Source: UBA3006 sp036746695
GTDB taxonomy: Bacteria > Actinomycetota > Acidimicrobiia > Acidimicrobiales > Ilumatobacteraceae
DNA: 64,000 nt
Assembly: GCA_036746695.1 (NCBI GenBank)
Contig: DAIODP010000001.1
Location: 1,959,428 to 2,023,427 of the forward strand
Direction of reading: 5' to 3'
Shown here: piece after piece, positions 61,831 to 64,000 of the stretch
Layout: the number at the start of each line of letters is the position of its first letter
Numbering within the stretch: position 1 is the stretch's first letter
The notes under the pieces: model-generated
Seen by the model: only the letters and a program-made list of their open reading frames with translations
Told to the model about the DNA's origin: nothing
The model's database searches: none
Program-made: the position numbers and the translations under genes

Positions 61831-63114
61831 ATGGCTAATTCCGCACAATTTGGTGACGTTGTCGCCGAATTTGCGGCGCGTGGCTTGATTCACGATTCCA
61901 CCGACCGAGAAGAGCTTTCAAAGCGAACTACAAGTAGCCAGATTTCTGCATATGTTGGTTTTGATCCAACATCTGATTCGCTCCATGTTGGTAATTTATT
62001 GGGTCAGATTTCACTTCGTCGGTTGCAGCTACTTGGTCATCGACCGATTGTCTTGGCTGGTGGAGCAACTGGCATGGTCGGCGATCCGTCCGGCAAGAGC
62101 GAAGAGCGAAACCTTCTCGATGCCGAACAACTTGCTCACAACGTCCAATCGATCAAACGACAACTTGAGTGCATTCTGGATTTCTCGGGCCCCAATGCAG
62201 CGCTGTTGGTAGACAACGCGGATTGGACTAAAAACGTCAAAATGCTCGATTTCTTGCGCGACGTCGGAAAACACATCACCGTGAATCAGATGATGGCAAA
62301 AGACTCTGTTAAATCACGTATATCCGACGGGAACGGTTTGTCGTACACAGAATTTAGCTACATGTTGTTGCAAGCAAATGACTTCCGATATTTGTGTGAG
62401 CACCACCAATGCGAAATGCAAATGGGTGGTTCCGATCAGTGGGGCAACATCACTGCAGGAACAGATCTCATTCGAAAGACGCTCGGTCGAAGTGCTTACG
62501 GGCTTACCTGGCCGCTCATCACAAAAGCAGACGGTACCAAGTTTGGTAAGACAGCAGATGGGGCAGTGTGGCTCGATGCGCGTCGCACGAGTCCGTATCA
62601 GTTCAGGCAATTTTGGATGCAGATTGCCGACGCAGATATTGAACACATGTTGCCAAAGTTTTCTCTTCGTTCACTGGGTGAGATCGCTGAAATTCTTGCC
62701 GATCAGAAACGCACTCCAGAGTCACGCGTTGCTCAGCGGACACTTGCGCGCGAACTCACTGTCATGTTGCATGGGGAAGAAGCAGCCGACGCAGCAGAGC
62801 AAGCAGCCGATGTCTTGTTTGGCGCTCATCCAGTCTCTGCGAGCCCTGCGGCGTTGCATCTCATCGCCTCTGAAGTTGCGAGTAGTTCCATCGGGGCGGC
62901 AGCACTTTCCGATGCGGTTGGCATTTTGGTGACAACTGGGCTCGCAAGTTCCAATAGTGAGGCACGTCGTCTCCTCAGCCAACGCAGCGTCAGGGCAAAT
63001 GGCGAGCAGATGGATGAACACGCCAAGTTGGACAAAATCCCTCTGCTTCATGGCCGCTGGCTCCTACTGCGTAAGGGAAAGACGGCATATCACCTGCTCG
63101 ACTTGCAGGGCTGA
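61831..63114 (+). CDS. tyrS: Tyrosyl-tRNA synthetase
   Basis: A 427-residue class I synthetase. The HIGH-like site is LHVGN (His52-Asn55), AYVGFDPTSDS precedes it, the tyrosine pocket includes YTEFSYMLLQANDF and GGSDQWGNITAG, and the KMSKS counterpart is KFGKT (237-241). A C-terminal S4 RNA-binding domain (SEARRLLSQRSVRANGEQ) closes the protein. The KFGKT form marks the E. coli-like TyrS group. It is the last gene before the rRNA operon. Confidence 0.97.
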   Translation: MANSAQFGDVVAEFAARGLIHDSTDREELSKRTTSSQISAYVGFDPTSDSLHVGNLLGQISLRRLQLLGHRPIVLAGGATGMVGDPSGKSEERNLLDAEQLAHNVQSIKRQLECILDFSGPNAALLVDNADWTKNVKMLDFLRDVGKHITVNQMMAKDSVKSRISDGNGLSYTEFSYMLLQANDFRYLCEHHQCEMQMGGSDQWGNITAGTDLIRKTLGRSAYGLTWPLITKADGTKFGKTADGAVWLDARRTSPYQFRQFWMQIADADIEHMLPKFSLRSLGEIAEILADQKRTPESRVAQRTLARELTVMLHGEEAADAAEQAADVLFGAHPVSASPAALHLIASEVASSSIGAAALSDAVGILVTTGLASSNSEARRLLSQRSVRANGEQMDEHAKLDKIPLLHGRWLLLRKGKTAYHLLDLQG

Positions 63115-63129
63115 GACAGTCGCTTCCAT

Positions 63130-63144
63130 AACCCATAAGGGGTT
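63130..63144 (+). terminator. Weak hairpin after tyrS
   Basis: AACCC and GGGTT pair over 5 bp around a 5-nt loop, 16 nt after the tyrS stop. No T-run follows, so termination activity is doubtful. Confidence 0.2.
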
Positions 63145-63200
63145 GGTTGGTGTGCCTCACAGCAAAGCCAAGAAATATAAGGATTTTCTTTGTTGCGAGG

Positions 63201-63230
63201 TTGACGCTGGGGTAGCGACCCCGCTAGATT
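63201..63230 (+). promoter_or_regulatory. rRNA operon promoter
   Basis: TTGACG (63201-63206), an 18-nt spacer and TAGATT (63225-63230) fit an actinobacterial rrn promoter. An A/T-rich stretch lies at about 63172-63191. The spacer contains an inverted repeat, GGGGT and ACCCC around AGCG. Transcription should start near 63237. Confidence 0.6.
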
Positions 63231-63236
63231 TGCACT

Positions 63237-63630
63237 CCGCCTCGTGGGCATGTTGCGCGTTTAGTGCATTGTGCCTGTAAAGCGCTTTCCGTGTGGTCAT
63301 CGCCGGTCGGTATGTAAATACCGTTTCCGAGTGCCTATGCGGTTTTGCTCCTTGAAAACGGAAGAGAAGACTGAACGCCAGTGCGGGCAGTAGGCAACGA
63401 TCCTTCGGGGTCGTCGTTTAACTGTCTGTCAATTCCGGTCGGATGCAAATCCGGCCAAAACAATCGTTGATGCAAATCAACAAAAATATACAAATCAATC
63501 AGTAGAGCTACTGATTGGTCAGGAAACGTTGGTGCGGACAAGGCGCAAGCCTGAAAGAACCAACGCGGACTTTCCAGAATTCAACCCGCTTTGTTGCGGT
63601 GAGCAATCACTTGACAAAAACGGGAAGTTC
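63237..63630 (+). other. Structured 5' leader of the 16S rRNA precursor
   Basis: About 390 nt without a gene, between the rRNA promoter and mature 16S RNA. Six hairpins can be drawn. Their arms are at 63308-63313/63318-63323 (loop GTAA), 63397-63403/63408-63414 (TTCG), 63437-63444/63449-63456 (GCAA), 63466-63471/63476-63481 (GCAA), 63496-63505/63508-63517 (perfect 10 bp) and 63527-63533/63559-63565. The last encloses 63541-63544/63549-63552 (GCAA). Most loops are GNRA or UUCG tetraloops, as in folded RNA. No coding potential is evident. Confidence 0.6.
63346..63358 (+). promoter_or_regulatory. boxA-like antitermination element
   Basis: TGCTCCTTGAAAA closely resembles the rrn boxA (TGCTCTTTAACA in E. 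coli; TGCTCTTTGAAAA in Gram-positives). It lies in the pre-16S leader, about 110 nt after the predicted start, where NusB/NusE would bind. Confidence 0.55.

Positions 63631-64000
<370 letters not shown>

Noticed and set aside
63437..63517. Regularly spaced short repeats, considered as a CRISPR array.
   Set aside because: Only two partial copies share a ten-base tip, the rest are different hairpins, and no cas genes occur; rRNA leader structure explains them.

Overview
This window comes from an actinobacterium, most likely class Acidimicrobiia (the Ilumatobacter-like freshwater/marine group). The evidence is indirect but consistent. It carries actinobacterial genes: the integration host factor mIHF between pyrD and gmk, a PimA-like mannosyltransferase, a luciferase-like F420-type oxidoreductase, and a PriA without a Walker A motif. 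It keeps classic actinobacterial gene orders (ruvCAB-queA-tgt-yajC-secDF-rel-hisS-aspS-rarA-alaS-ruvX-mltG-aro; pyrRBC-carAB-pyrD-mihF-gmk-rpoZ-metK-priA-def-fmt). The first ~370 nt of a 16S rRNA end the window. GC looks close to half. This is core chromosome: I see no insertion sequence, phage, CRISPR array or tRNA gene.

Layout. 1-1450: an arsenic cluster cut by the left edge (ArsI-like C-As lyase, MIP channel, thioredoxin-type ArsC). 1441-6118: a reverse-strand luciferase-like oxidoreductase, then a PimA-like glycosyltransferase, LemA, HtpX and a DUF3048 lipoprotein. 6179-16243: pdxS, pdxT, yebC, a peroxiredoxin, ruvC, ruvA, ruvB, queA, tgt, yajC, secD, secF. 16287-28278: rel, hisS, aspS, rarA, a small membrane protein, alaS, ruvX, mltG, aroE. 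28327-35062: aroC, aroK, aroB, aroQ, an M24 peptidase, efp, nusB and a DUF2079 membrane protein. 35069-45782: pyrR, pyrB, pyrC, carA, carB, pyrD, mihF, gmk, rpoZ, metK. 45779-49873: priA, a reverse-strand RsmC-like methyltransferase, def, fmt and a cold-shock-like protein. 49870-55892: a reverse-strand DUF1844-like gene, then infC, rpmI, rplT, a TrmH-family methyltransferase, pheS and pheT. 55909-63114: argC, argB, argD, argF, argR, argH and tyrS. 63115-63630 is the rRNA promoter and a structured leader; 63631-64000 is partial 16S rRNA.

How the parts fit. Several complete pathways are collected: PLP synthase (PdxST), Holliday junction processing (RuvABC), queuosine tRNA modification (QueA/Tgt), the SecDF-YajC translocon motor, five shikimate-pathway steps, pyrimidine synthesis to orotate, and most of arginine synthesis (argJ and argG are absent). 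Two regulators sit with visible targets. A PyrR-type RNA hairpin lies just before the pyrR start codon, and two ARG-box palindromes cover the argC promoter, with argR inside that operon. NusB is encoded here, and a boxA-like element lies in the rRNA leader.

The most unusual signals are in expression architecture, not in a new gene system. (1) At nine genes a TANNNT -10 hexamer ends exactly 6 nt before the ATG, which predicts leaderless mRNAs. (2) About twenty gene pairs overlap as ATGA or GTGA. Two further genes, priA and the TrmH-family gene, have no ATG/GTG/TTG upstream of their conserved N-termini but fit CTG starts in the same overlap (CTGA). (3) infC also lacks a convincing standard start; a seven-codon leader ORF with a perfect AGGAGG ends in an ATAG overlap with a candidate AUA start. 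I found no convincing undescribed multi-gene system.
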